Source: Capitulum mitella
Lineage: Eukaryota; Arthropoda; Thecostraca; Pollicipedomorpha; Pollicipedidae
NCBI GenBank assembly: GCA_030062745.1
Contig: CP099850.1
Span: 10,483,538 to 10,547,537, forward strand
Length of the DNA stretch: 64,000 nucleotides
Reading direction: 5' to 3'
The translations under genes and the position numbers were made by a program. The notes below the pieces were generated by a model. That model had not been told where the DNA came from. It did no database searches and saw only the letters and a list, made by a program, of their open reading frames with translations. Numbering within the stretch: position 1 is the stretch's first letter; the number at the start of each line of letters is the position of its first letter. Below are positions 19,501-30,100 of this stretch, in pieces.

Positions 19501-22365
19501 AACTAAGGTGAAACGTGTGAATACAACACGCACGACGGCACTTTCAAACACGACCTCAAACGCAGCATGTTTGGATGATTTGGTGATTAGGATTCGGATG
19601 ATTTTCATTGAACCAAGACGTTTCAAACTTGTAGATAACTTGCACGTCGCCATAATATGAGTACGAAACATCGCTCCAAGGACTCACCAATCGGGTAGCT
19701 GCCCAGCTCCCCCCGAGCGTGTTTCGTCTTGCAGTAGGTACATTGGTTTAGACAGCCTGTGTTGATCGGGATGATCTCAATCAGAGGGTTTTTCCTGATC
19801 TTGGGCAGAAGCAGAGGTGCCCCTCCCAGCTTCTTTCCACCATCCTTTTTCTGACCGTACAAACGCACTGTGTGGCCTGCAAAGCCCGACAAACCTGATG
19901 ACCTGAGGTAACGTTGGCTGAAAACAGTCTGCAACGGGCGAGAAAAAACGTGAAGGTGAATATACACAGCGCACATCTCATCGCCTCATCTGACAAGCGC
20001 CACAGAAATTAGCACGTGAAAAATAAGACAAAACAAAGAACGAAAAATGTAACAGCACAACAACGCAAAAAACACACCAAACGCTAACAATGCAAATCCA
20101 TGCAGATTCCAACAGACGCCAGTTCTTAACACCCATCCGACAGAGTTTGTACTTTACGCCAAAACGACAAACAGAGTCCACGGCAAGTTCCTGTTCACAG
20201 GAGCACGCTCTTCTACTGTCAGCTGAACGCTGACCTTTCAGGGTCTCCTCCACGACCTCGACGACCCGGTCAATCTGCTGAACGCCAACCACGCTGAGGC
20301 CCTTCAGGTAGTCTGCCTTGGGGGCTCCCTGGGGCACGCAGCCAGCCACCACCACGTGCTTGCCCGCCTGCCGACCTCTCTCGACCTGCAGTCACAGGAG
20401 ACGGACCACAGGTGTCAGATGATGGCCACAGAGCAAGGGTTACGACAGGTCACCGTGAAATGTGTCCCATACTTCAAAGGTGACGGAGCACGGTTTGTGT
20501 GTCGCAGGTCAAGGGTCACACACCACGACGCGGCTTGCGAGTGACGGTCGACATGGTTCGAAACACGGGTCTGACGCTGCAGATCACGTGATCGAGGTAA
20601 CACGCAACGGACTAAGGGTCCTAGGTCACAGATCAAGTCACGAGTTAAAGGTTGCATTTAAATGGCCAGGTCTCACAGAAGGTAGGTTGGGGTTGCGATG
20701 GCATCCCCCATTCAGAGCACAAACAGGCTAAAGCTGCCTATTTGTAGTTGACATACTCATGACAAGCTGCGCATTTTCGTAAAAGCACCCGCATACTGTG
20801 AAGTGTTTCTTACCAATCAGTGACTGGATAGCCGACAGAAAATATATTTCACAATTACAACACCACAATGATCTAAATCCAGTTGAAATACTACGGCCTT
20901 CTCGGTGTTGCTTTATGCGATAACTCGGCGGCACCACAGTTGACACATTCCGTAAAACTACCTGGACACTCCACTGGTTGCATGGAACATCAAGTGCGGC
21001 TTAAGATTCCCCCCCTGAAAGAGTTTATTCCCCACGGATGTCCGTGACGGACGACTGCGACACACCTACAGGAACTGGTTCCATTCCAGTGATGACTGCT
21101 GCAGTCGTCTCAGAAAGATGTTTCACTTTACATTCCAAGAAACGTGCCCTAACTTGCCAAACCCCAAGGAACACAAAGGCCTCATGGCACGTTCCAGCCG
21201 ATCTTTCTTATTATAAATGCCGCTCACGTACCCTGAAGTATTCCAAGTAGAACCCAAGCTGAGCTCAGCTTCTTGAGTACTCTCAACCAGATCCCGCAGC
21301 CCAGAGTGGAATAAGTCCCATGAGGTGCCACATCTGATGACAAAGTACTTTTACGCGGTCTTTCTACCTTCCTTCAGTTAGAATGACGAGTGTTTCAGTA
21401 GTCAGTTTAGTTCTAAGAATACATTTCTCTGGGAGTAACGCTAATTCTGGAATCATTTGGGTTGCAATTTCCTCGCCGCATACAAATCTCGACTTTAGCC
21501 CTTTCTCCATATAACGCTGCCACCTGGATGCCAGATGACTGTAGTATTTTGGGCCGAAAATCAGAGAATGTTCGGAAACTCAACTCCAAATCTCGAATTT
21601 GACGTCACATTTTACCTACTCGACATGGTCGTGACAGTACACATATATGCAGTACCAACCTCGTTTCGGAAGTGACTTTCGGCAGGTGACTTCACAGTGC
21701 AGCTGTTCAGAAGCCACAGATCAGCTGAATCTGGATCATCTAAAAAATTCAACACAACCATCAGGTAAAGAAATGTTTGTACCTTAGTGTTTCCAGCAAA
21801 CATAACGCCCACATCTGCACATGCCATTCTTAAATGGATGATTACACATGATGTCTGCAAAAAACACCATATCTTTAAAGACGAGACAAAAGGTGGGGAC
21901 TGACAAAACTGGGAAATTTATAAAACCGCCCACGGCCCATGCTGGGAAAATTAGACAAAAAGGAAAGTGAAAAAGACCGCATTCATCGAGGGAAATTTCC
22001 AATAAAAAAAGACACCAAACCACATCAACTTAAGCTTCAGCCACCGGCGAGACCGGATAACGCCCACACCACCCCTCACCAGTTATGCTGTAGCCATAGG
22101 CCGCCAGCTGTCCCGCCATGTACTCGCTGTCGGAGCTATTGTGGGTGCAGCCCCAGGTGCGCACGTGCACACGCTGCGTGCCGGGCACCACGCTGTCGCA
22201 GACGGGAGGTGGCTCGGGCGCCGGCTGGGCGGCCGAGGGTGCCTTCTTCCGGCGAGCCCGCACCAGCGGTCCGGGCCGGGCGCGGGCTGCCCCCTCTCCG
22301 CCGCCCACCAGGTCCTCGATGTCATCCACGTCCATGATGCTGGCACATGGGTCCACTGTGTCCAT
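16299..22365 (-). CDS. CDKAL1, tRNA-Lys methylthiotransferase
   Basis: CDKAL1 adds the methylthio group to t6A37 of tRNA-Lys(UUU) at the ER. Nine minus-strand exons are seen: 22080-22365, 21660-21739, 20235-20385, 19688-19876, 19104-19306, 18640-18785, 17937-18117, 17445-17592 and 16299-16532. The start at 22365 (ACCATGG context) has an in-frame TGA 12 bases upstream. An N-terminal MTTase domain carries three cysteines (RTWGC, LLNSC, VAGCVPQ). The radical SAM domain has CLNQCTYC, a CxxxCxxC cluster site. A TRAM-like region and a hydrophobic tail anchor ([17 protein letters not shown]) follow. The length is about 538 residues, versus about 579 in human from memory. One extra base in exon 8 breaks the frame. 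Confidence 0.95.
16596..16945. repeat. About 106-bp tandem repeat in CDKAL1 intron 8
   Basis: Three full copies and a decayed fourth start near 16599, 16708, 16813 and 16912, each containing GAACTGGGG and CAGACAGGGGAACC. The array lies just upstream of the acceptor of the last CDKAL1 exon. Confidence 0.9.
17445..17592 (-). CDS. CDKAL1 exon 8, with one extra base
   Basis: It starts VKQRTRS, matching human KQRTK, then must shift one base to read [13 protein letters not shown] and ETQQVLVTE (TRAM-like). Its length of 148 should be a multiple of three, since both junctions are phase 0, so one base is in excess at about 17568-17574. The donor is GTGGGT. Confidence 0.85.
17568..17574 (-). other. 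One-base frame break in CDKAL1 exon 8
   Basis: Read on the minus strand, AGCGCTG has one base more than needed to join KQRTRS to LTELF. Exon length and both flanking phases confirm the excess. Confidence 0.8.
17937..18117 (-). CDS. CDKAL1 exon 7: end of barrel
   Basis: It encodes [16 protein letters not shown] and [20 protein letters not shown]. The acceptor is CTGCAG and the donor GTGCGT, phase 0. Confidence 0.93.
18640..18785 (-). CDS. CDKAL1 exon 6: radical SAM barrel
   Basis: It encodes [19 protein letters not shown], then [19 protein letters not shown], conserved with human. The acceptor is TGGCAG and the donor GTGAGC, leaving AG. Confidence 0.93.
19104..19306 (-). CDS. CDKAL1 exon 5: radical SAM barrel
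   Basis: It encodes [16 protein letters not shown], then [11 protein letters not shown] and [13 protein letters not shown], core strands of the radical SAM barrel. The acceptor is CGGCAG and the donor GTACGG, phase 0. Confidence 0.93.
19688..19876 (-). CDS. CDKAL1 exon 4: radical SAM cluster
   Basis: It encodes [13 protein letters not shown] and [17 protein letters not shown], then [17 protein letters not shown]. The three cysteines of the latter would ligate the 4Fe-4S cluster that binds S-adenosylmethionine. The donor is GTGAGT. Confidence 0.95.
20235..20385 (-). CDS. CDKAL1 exon 3: third MTTase cysteine
   Basis: It encodes [10 protein letters not shown], then [20 protein letters not shown] and VEETLK. 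The acceptor is CTGCAG and the donor GTCAGC, leaving one base. Confidence 0.93.
21660..21739 (-). CDS. CDKAL1 exon 2: second MTTase cysteine
   Basis: It encodes [17 protein letters not shown] and HFRNE, nearly identical to human. The acceptor is TTTTTTAG and the donor GTTGGT (weak consensus), phase 0. Confidence 0.9.
22080..22365 (-). CDS. CDKAL1 exon 1: start and first MTTase cysteine
   Basis: It starts MDTVDP; a second ATG 30 bases on gives [10 protein letters not shown], close to human LLDDIEDIV. A low-complexity linker leads into VRTWGCTHN and [12 protein letters not shown], which are strongly conserved. The donor GTGAGG leaves one base. Confidence 0.93.
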
Positions 22366-22555
22366 GGTATGTGTTCAGAAAACAAAGATCTGGAGACAAG
22401 GTTGGCCAGTCATACACTGTCACTCTACAGTAGCTGCATTGTAGCAGTGAAGGGGTGAAACATGTTAATGCTGGTCATAATGAACACCTAATAAAAAGAT
22501 ACCATAAATTTAAGTGGGAAATTGCAAGGACCAGTGGTTTAATAACACAGCACAA

Positions 22556-23000
22556 CAGTGTTGGAAACCTGGTTTTTCTTCCTGGTGTCAGAGTACAAAT
22601 TCTCTTTTGGAGTATAAAATGTCATGCATTTATGCGAGAAACATGGACTAACTAGGTGCTCTGCAAGCAGATGTGGCCAGCAGGGATGGATCCAGCAGCT
22701 CCGTTCGGGGGGGGGGGACAGGCAAACCAGTTCCCTAGGTCTACATGGTAGGTCAGCGGAGTTGCTGATCAGGGGAGGGGGTGGAAGGCAGTTGGCAGCA
22801 GGGTCAGAGTGTACTTCAGCAGCTGAGTATGAACAATCAATGGGGGGCTGGGCAACTTCAAACTCTGGCTGAGTAGGAATACTCATGTTTTTTTTCATGG
22901 GGGGGGGCACAAATAGCCATTTTGGAGTACAAAATTTTTCTTGGAGTACAAATTTTTTGGTGCTCCGTGACACCAGGCAACAAAACTTTTTCTTACACTG
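22556..23000. mobile_element. hAT-like MITE upstream of CDKAL1
   Basis: It starts CAGTGTTGGAAA and ends TTCTTACACTG; the terminal 60-70 bp are imperfect inverted repeats (GCCTGGTGTCA and TACTCCAA blocks). The 8 bp outside match at six positions (CAGCACAA, GAGCAGAA). CAGTG ends with an 8-bp duplication are typical of hAT elements. It codes for nothing and lies about 190 bp upstream of the CDKAL1 start. Confidence 0.65.
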
Positions 23001-23951
23001 GAGCAGAATGCTATTGGCTTTAATGATGGGCCACTTCTACAACAGTGTCATGCACAATATACATGCACTTTATTATGGCACATTGCAACTAAAGAATGAC
23101 TGCAATGCTTATGGCCAAAACACATGCAAAATACAATACATAGTGCAGAATGCAGATGTAATTCCTAGTTGCCTCATCATGGCTTTATGCCTATGCAGTG
23201 CAATAGTGCAACAGTTAACAGTGCAACAGACATGTCTCTTGCTTTGAGTTCTATTACTTCTCTCTTTTCTTTATGCTATCCATTATGTTCTGAGATACTG
23301 TAGCCAATCATACCAACATCACTAACTCTAACAAGTGAACAATTTGACATTCCTAAGTCTGATAACTGGTAAGCTAACTGGTAAGCCTGGTTTTGACAAT
23401 TCCAGCTATAATCAACAAAACAGTTACAAATCACATGCCTTTTGCCTGCTGCATTCCTGGTCAGACCCATGTAAGTTATAACTATATGTTACAGCCAACC
23501 ATATAATCAGTGCTTGTTCATACATCTACCCAACTAGCATTAATTCTCCAAAATGCAACAAATCACTGATAATTTAGGTGCCTACATCCTGGCACTGAAA
23601 AAAGAGATGTAAAAAATGGGCACCAGCAACTCACAATTTTATGCATTCTCCACCTAATTCATATACATAGCAAACATAAACAGTGAAGTGAACAGGGGCA
23701 CTTTTAAGCAGTTCCCAAACCCCCTAGATTGACATGTAAGACAAGTAGCAGTCTGTCCTTGAATAGGTTTGCAGATGGAGCACTGATGACATACTCAGGG
23801 AGGCTGTTCAAATTACTGATGGCACACACACATGCATGTGCACACACTGCACAGAACACATCAACAACAATGTAGACAGTTGATGAAATTTAGATATGTG
23901 ACCATACCCACTTAAGTGCTTTGTTTGTTGGTTTGTTTCCTGGCTTCTTTT
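22966..23951. other. CpG-free block, no gene seen
   Basis: By eye, no CG dinucleotide occurs in nearly 1 kb, while TG and CA are common. Neighbouring DNA is rich in CG. I see no gene here. Confidence 0.8.
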
Positions 23952-24062
23952 TCGAAGCATCAGTTAGGATTGGCCATTACCGTCGAGTCGGAAATTGACT
24001 AATCTTGTCTCAAGTTGTGCGTCTTGTCAGGCGCCAGTCAGCCGTCTGCGTTACTGAACCGG

Positions 24063-24123
24063 ATGCCCACGTCCACACACGCCAAGGCGTTACATGCAGC
24101 CAAGGCCCATCGAAGTACACACA
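24063..24123 (+). CDS. Candidate EMC2 exon 1
   Basis: An ATG opens 20 codons ([10 protein letters not shown]...) followed by one base and a strong GTAAGT donor. The phase joins exon 26321-26434 exactly. There is no sequence similarity to the human N-terminus, so support is splice phase, position and its place in the only CpG-bearing island of the interval. Confidence 0.35.
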
Positions 24124-27100
24124 GTAAGTCCTTACATTGCCAGCTTACATATCCCATCCCATCATCACATGCTGGCTGGGTGGTCATTTGGCATCTTATT
24201 TGTCTCAAAAGCGCAAGATATGGCTTTAATATGAACGAGTAGAAGCCATCTAGCAGAAAAGTGATGTCATTAGTTATTATATGTCTAATTTTACTAGGTT
24301 TGGTCACCTTTATCATAATTTATATAAATAAAAACATATTTTAAACATTAAGAAATAATTGAGTCATAGATTATAGCATTTTATTCATATTTTAATTTTT
24401 AAGAATCAAAATATTAGTGAAGAGCAACGCATTGTGGTCAGCGATAGACAGCCAACAGGCGACGTACTGTGGACTAGTATCGCCGTCGAAGTCCAGCGTA
24501 TCTTAGTGCCGTGCCGATAAAAACATACATTTGGGTGGTAGGGCCAAAATAAACACGCATATTTAACTACGGATAGGACTACGTAGCATCACCGCTACCA
24601 TCGGACTTTGAAGACAACCTTATTTATCTAAGGTAAACAGCACGGTGTTTCTTTGCCACATCTGTGTCATTTTGCAGTAAGTGTACTTCTCCTGCCTTCA
24701 AAAATGGTATGGCTGCATTTTGAATACTCCCCTTGCCAACACTGCAACTTTTCAAGAAAGCTCCCACACTGTGACCAATAAATTGTATTCTGAATTATTG
24801 GCTCAATTATTACCAGTTTTGTAAGTTAAGTATTAGTTTTTTGTTTTTATTTTGGCATTGTCTAAACTTTAAGGAACATATAATGAACTTACCCTGTGCA
24901 TCACTGTGTATTTTTTGTTTTGGTGGAATGTTGAAAATTTTATCTATTGCATTTCAGTCATCTTAGATTTTTTGGAAATTCAAAATGATATACCTTGGAT
25001 CATTCCTGGAACTTCATTCTCATGCCATGAACTGTCTTCCTTTGCAGAGTGTCCCAGATTTGCATCACCATGAACTGGTCTTGGCAAGGTGGGTTTGGAT
25101 TCCCTGTTGCTAATGTGATCATTCTTCTTCTGTGTGTGTCATTTATTTTATGTGATGTGCTTCCACATGCTGAGGTATCCAGAAGTTGGAGTCTGGCAAT
25201 TCAGTCTACTTTTGTCACTTGTGATATCACTTGTGTTTGTTTTTCTTTGTGTGGCATGTTTCCATGGCTTAAGACTCAAAAACTCAGAAGTCATTGCAGG
25301 AGGATGGTGGATGTAGATTTTGGGGAAGCTCTTTGTATGCAATGGTTGTCCATGCAACAGCCTCTTATCTTGCACCAGTTTCATTCCATATGTAGTTTTG
25401 TGTGGTTTGATATCTTAATATATGGTTCTTCTATAAATTTAGTCTATACATTTTTAAGTGGGTGGCATTGGGATCATAGCCTATGTTAAGTTGCATTTGT
25501 TGCAGTATGATGACCCTGCCACCCAAATGTTCTCTGGTATGGAGTGATGTTCTCCCAGATGCCAAATCACATGGTGCAGGAATCTTTGTGGTGCTGTGAA
25601 ATTCGAGGACACAGCTGCCTTGTGACCAGCTAACCTTTTTGATCTTGGCCAAATGCAAGCAGCCACTCCAGGGGCTTTTGATCTTATTGTGCAGTGTTAT
25701 TGCAGGAATCCTGTGTATATAGACTGCATTATGATTTGCATGATAGGTGTTGCACTAGCCTAGTACAGTTCATTTTCCATGGGAACTGTAAATGGCAATA
25801 ACAGACAGTTGTCTGGTATGCTAAAGCTGTGTCATGTAGTTGAAACTTTACAGCTAGAAAGACTAAGTGAGCATGACTGGAGTCAAAAGTCAGAGATGTC
25901 ACTATTTTAGATGGGGTGCAGATTGCAAACCAAGGACATATGCCTTTTGAGTTTTTATAGTCCTTGATTTTCATGTAATTTTTAATTGAAACCTTGGTTT
26001 CTGGTGGGCATTGAGCTGCTGGCTTTGATATGATGTTTCCTCTCTAAGAGGGTTGTTTTTACAGAACTTAGGAAGCACACAAAGGATCTCCTTACATACA
26101 CCCTTGTTCAGGGCCTCCAGTTCATCATTGCAGATCAGCAGAAGCCCAGATCCGTATCTTATCATAAATGACAGTCACCACCAGAGGCTTTTCATGTTCA
26201 GACCCAGCGGACTGATGGTGTCAGAACCTGGCGCTGGGAGACCGGACCGGGCTCATCATCATCAGGACGTTGTGCCGGAACGTGTGGCCGGGCGGTGACG
26301 TCACTGTGCTGCGCCGGCAGACGTGGCGGACCAGTACCGGCGGTGGCGGGAGGACAACTCGCGCAACAGCGACCTGATCGTCCAGCTCTGGGAGGAAGTG
26401 CTCTGCGCCAACGTCCACAAACTGGGAGATGAAAGTGAGGTCATCTGTCCGGATGTGTCCAAGCCTCCATCAACAAACATATTTATTATGAATTGCACAC
26501 TTATAAGGCTATGCCTCACCGTTGCGTGGAGAATGGCACACCGAGACCTGGGTTTTCCAAACGGTCAGTTTAGTAGTTATCTGAAACCGATATTGAGGCC
26601 CACGATGTAGCTACAAACCACTGGCAATTTTGCCGGTCGCCATATTTCGGTGGTTGCTTGATCTGCGTGAATTGGCAATGCTGGAACGGTTTCTGGCCAT
26701 TTTCGGGTCGAATGATCCACGTGGCGTCGGCTTGGCCATCCAAAATCATGCTAATGGCAGTCGGTTCCACTTGGTTTGACAGTTCCCTCTCGCTGAATAC
26801 TGATCGCCGAACTGTTCGGCTGTATGATAAGGGCCATCGCCGGCAGGCGGCGCCGATGGGAATGTTCCCGGACGCGTATTATTGAAGTCCTTCTCTGTGC
26901 AGCTCGTAAGGCCTCTCCGCCAATGAGGAGGATTGTCGCATGTGACGTAATCGGCAGCTCCCTTCAACATTGACATTCGAGATGCAAACCGTTCATCTGC
27001 CGGTACAACAATACTCCTGCGGCCGTTACGTGCCAAACCAGTTTCTGTCGATACGGCAGCGCGAATAACCAAGGCACCGTATGTGTGAACAGAATAATCG

Positions 27101-30100
27101 AATAATTCCAGTAGAGTACGACGTTGAGCAGTGGCGTAGCGTCAGGGGTTGAGGGGACGCATTACGCACCGCTGGCATTCGCTAAACTTGTTCATGGACG
27201 CGCAAAAGCAAATGAGTATGAGTTGAAATACGACTTTGATATTACACTTCAGAAGGCTCGCAGAGGTTTATACTCATTGCGCATGGGAATAGCCACTACG
27301 ACGGTAGATTAGATGACGTCACCCCGCCAGCTCTTAATTCCTTTGTATCTGCACGTGGTCGTTGTAATTCGTTTCCATGAGCATCGGCTGAGAAGTGCTC
27401 CATTGTGCACGTGTTGACCTGCTGACGTCATGTCTCCTCACACATGAATTTGTTTGCTTTCGTTAAAGAAGGGAGGTGTCGAGGCATCGGCTCTCGTTTT
27501 TATCGACGTCCTGAGTGATCATTGTAAGTTCTCCATCACTGGATTCATGCCATTCCATTTGCAAAACACAGCAGAGTATTTTCGTCTGATATCTCGCGAC
27601 ACTTCGTCCATTACATGCAGTTCACTTTGTTTACATGTTGCATTATATATTACATGACATATATACATATGGTATACATATTATACACGTATTGTTACGT
27701 TACAAAGCATAACATTGACCACCTCACAATTCGCTTCCTCCTCTAAAGATGTGTTTTGATCCTTTCAGGACAATGGACAGGGTATGTCCCTGACAGAGAA
27801 CGCTCAAATTTACCCTTTTATGTCTGGTGCTCTTGGCGTAGATTATTGATTGGTACGCTGACAATGACAGCACACAAATCACCTCATAGAACACCCCTGT
27901 AATTGAAGTCGTGAATTATGCCAGTAATTAGAGAATGGCTATGGCGTTGTCATGTAAATGACCAAAGCAGTCGTGGGCTAATTACTCTGCTGGCGGTATC
28001 GGTGAACCGTACGGGAACCGCAGCTCAGTCATGATGTCGAATTACGCCAGCGGCGGAGAATGGCTCAGTAACCGAGGATCCGGGGCATCCATCCCGTCTG
28101 AACCGTAGCAGGGCGCACGCCTCGTAAACGGATGGGGCCGCCGCCTCGCTCCGATTGGCCATTAATTGAACTGGCCAGCTGATGCCCCAAACGCGGTAAG
28201 TGACGTCACTGGTTCTCCGAGGAATGGGGCGTTGGTGATGCTTCCGATCAGGGTGGGCACACTGTCGTAGAGCTGACTGCGTGCATCTTAGCGGCCTGAA
28301 TTCGTGGAACTTATCTTCATGGCAGTGTGATGGAGGCTGCCTGGTGCGTGTATTGAACATCACAAATGGAAGAGCCAGTTGGCCTCGCGTAAACGCGCCA
28401 CTGCCCGTGGCGCCATTGCGGTAACAGTTGTGTACAGGGCACGGGGCGCTGTTTCCGACCGTTCTGTCGTCAGGTATGGCGGCTGCGATTTTTTGGCCGA
28501 CTGGCTATCGCCGGCCGGTGTCCTTTCCACGTCCCTCGTCCGCGTCTCTTCATTTTGTTTCCTTCCGGCTGGTGGGAGGTGATTGCCAGTGAGTAGATGT
28601 TGAAGCGAGGTTTCCGGAGCAGCTGGCTTAAATCTTGGTAATTCCTCATGGGTAACTTGGTCCCCATGTAAGCCATTAATGAACATTGATTTGAAAAACT
28701 TTACCATGTAGGCGACCAATGAATCTTAACACGGTAAAGATCGGCGGACATGCTAGCAGAGGCTGAGGATTTGTAAGTACTTAACGCCTTTAAAAATGGT
28801 TTGGCTTACGGATACCAGTCTTGTCCAACTTGGCCTGTTACTGGTGATACATGCCAAACTTCGTCATGGGCAAAGATGGTTCGGGTGCCCCCGAAATATG
28901 GAACACTGTCGGATGGATGTCGCCATAACCATATGTCACCCGGGTGCTCCGATGTCCGGAGGACGTTGGAGTGGATGTTGCCATGGCCATATATGAGCCG
29001 GGTGCTCCGGGATATGGAGCACTTTGGGGTGAATATCGTGATAATCGATAACACGGGTGTTCAGAAGTATGGACCACTGTCGGGCGGATATTGCCGTGAC
29101 CGCAGATGACCCGGGTGCTCCGATGTGCGGAACACATTGGGATGGCTGTCGTGGCCGCAGACGGCCGTGGTGCGGTGGCCGGCGCCGCGGGGTCGGTCGG
29201 AGCTCGCTCCAGTTCGGGACGTCGCTGATTCAGTACGGCCTGCGGCGGTGTCTAGTCGATAGCCGGCCGCGAACCGCTGTTGGCGGCGATACTGCCGGCC
29301 ACCAGTCGGCCGCCTCGGCTGCTGACTGTTGGCCAGTCGACCCGGCCTTGTCGACCTTTTGTCAGCAGTCTATTTGGTTTTAAGCTTGGGCAGTTACATA
29401 TGTTCTCTCGATAACGTGTGAGATTCCTGCTAATTCATCTACGTAGTCTTTCATGTGAACCAGTTTCGCCAAGGTCGTCCATGGATGGCATGTTCTGGGA
29501 AAAAACATGCCATAAAAAAGTATTGGTCCCTTTTTTGCTCGTCCAAATTTTTCTCCCTTCGGTACGGAGTTTTTATTGATGGGACCAGAATAGGTGTTTA
29601 CAGGCGTGTCCATGTTTTTGCCACTTCGTATGGCGCGTGAATGCCGGCCCTGGTCGCATTAGTGTCGCTGTTTTGATGAGAGATGTGTGCAAACACGACG
29701 CTTTGGATTGTGGTGTCTGCTGCCTTTCATCGTTTGGAGGACGGCGATTACCTGGTCCGTTCACCCCCTAACGCGAATGTCTTGCTTCTCTTCACGATTT
29801 GTTTCACGACTAATGGCGTTTGATATGAGCACATCGGTTATATTCCTCTCTGTAATTACTTGTGAGACTTTGATCCACCTTGCTTACTGTGAGCTTGCTG
29901 CAGCCGAAGTGAATTTACCGTGATTAAAACTGTGGCTTGCGCCCCATACTTTGCCGTTACTCTGTTAGCCATCCTCACGCCGTTAACTCTGTTAGCCATC
30001 CTCACGCCGTTACTCTGTTAGCCATCCTCACGCTGTTACTCTGTCAGCCATCCTCACGCCGTTACTCTGTTAGCCATCCTCACGCCGTTACTCTGCTAGC

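Noticed and set aside
25049..25489. 146-codon hydrophobic frame
   Set aside because: It lies in the CpG-depleted block, where T-rich composition gives chance membrane-like peptides; no splice or homology support.
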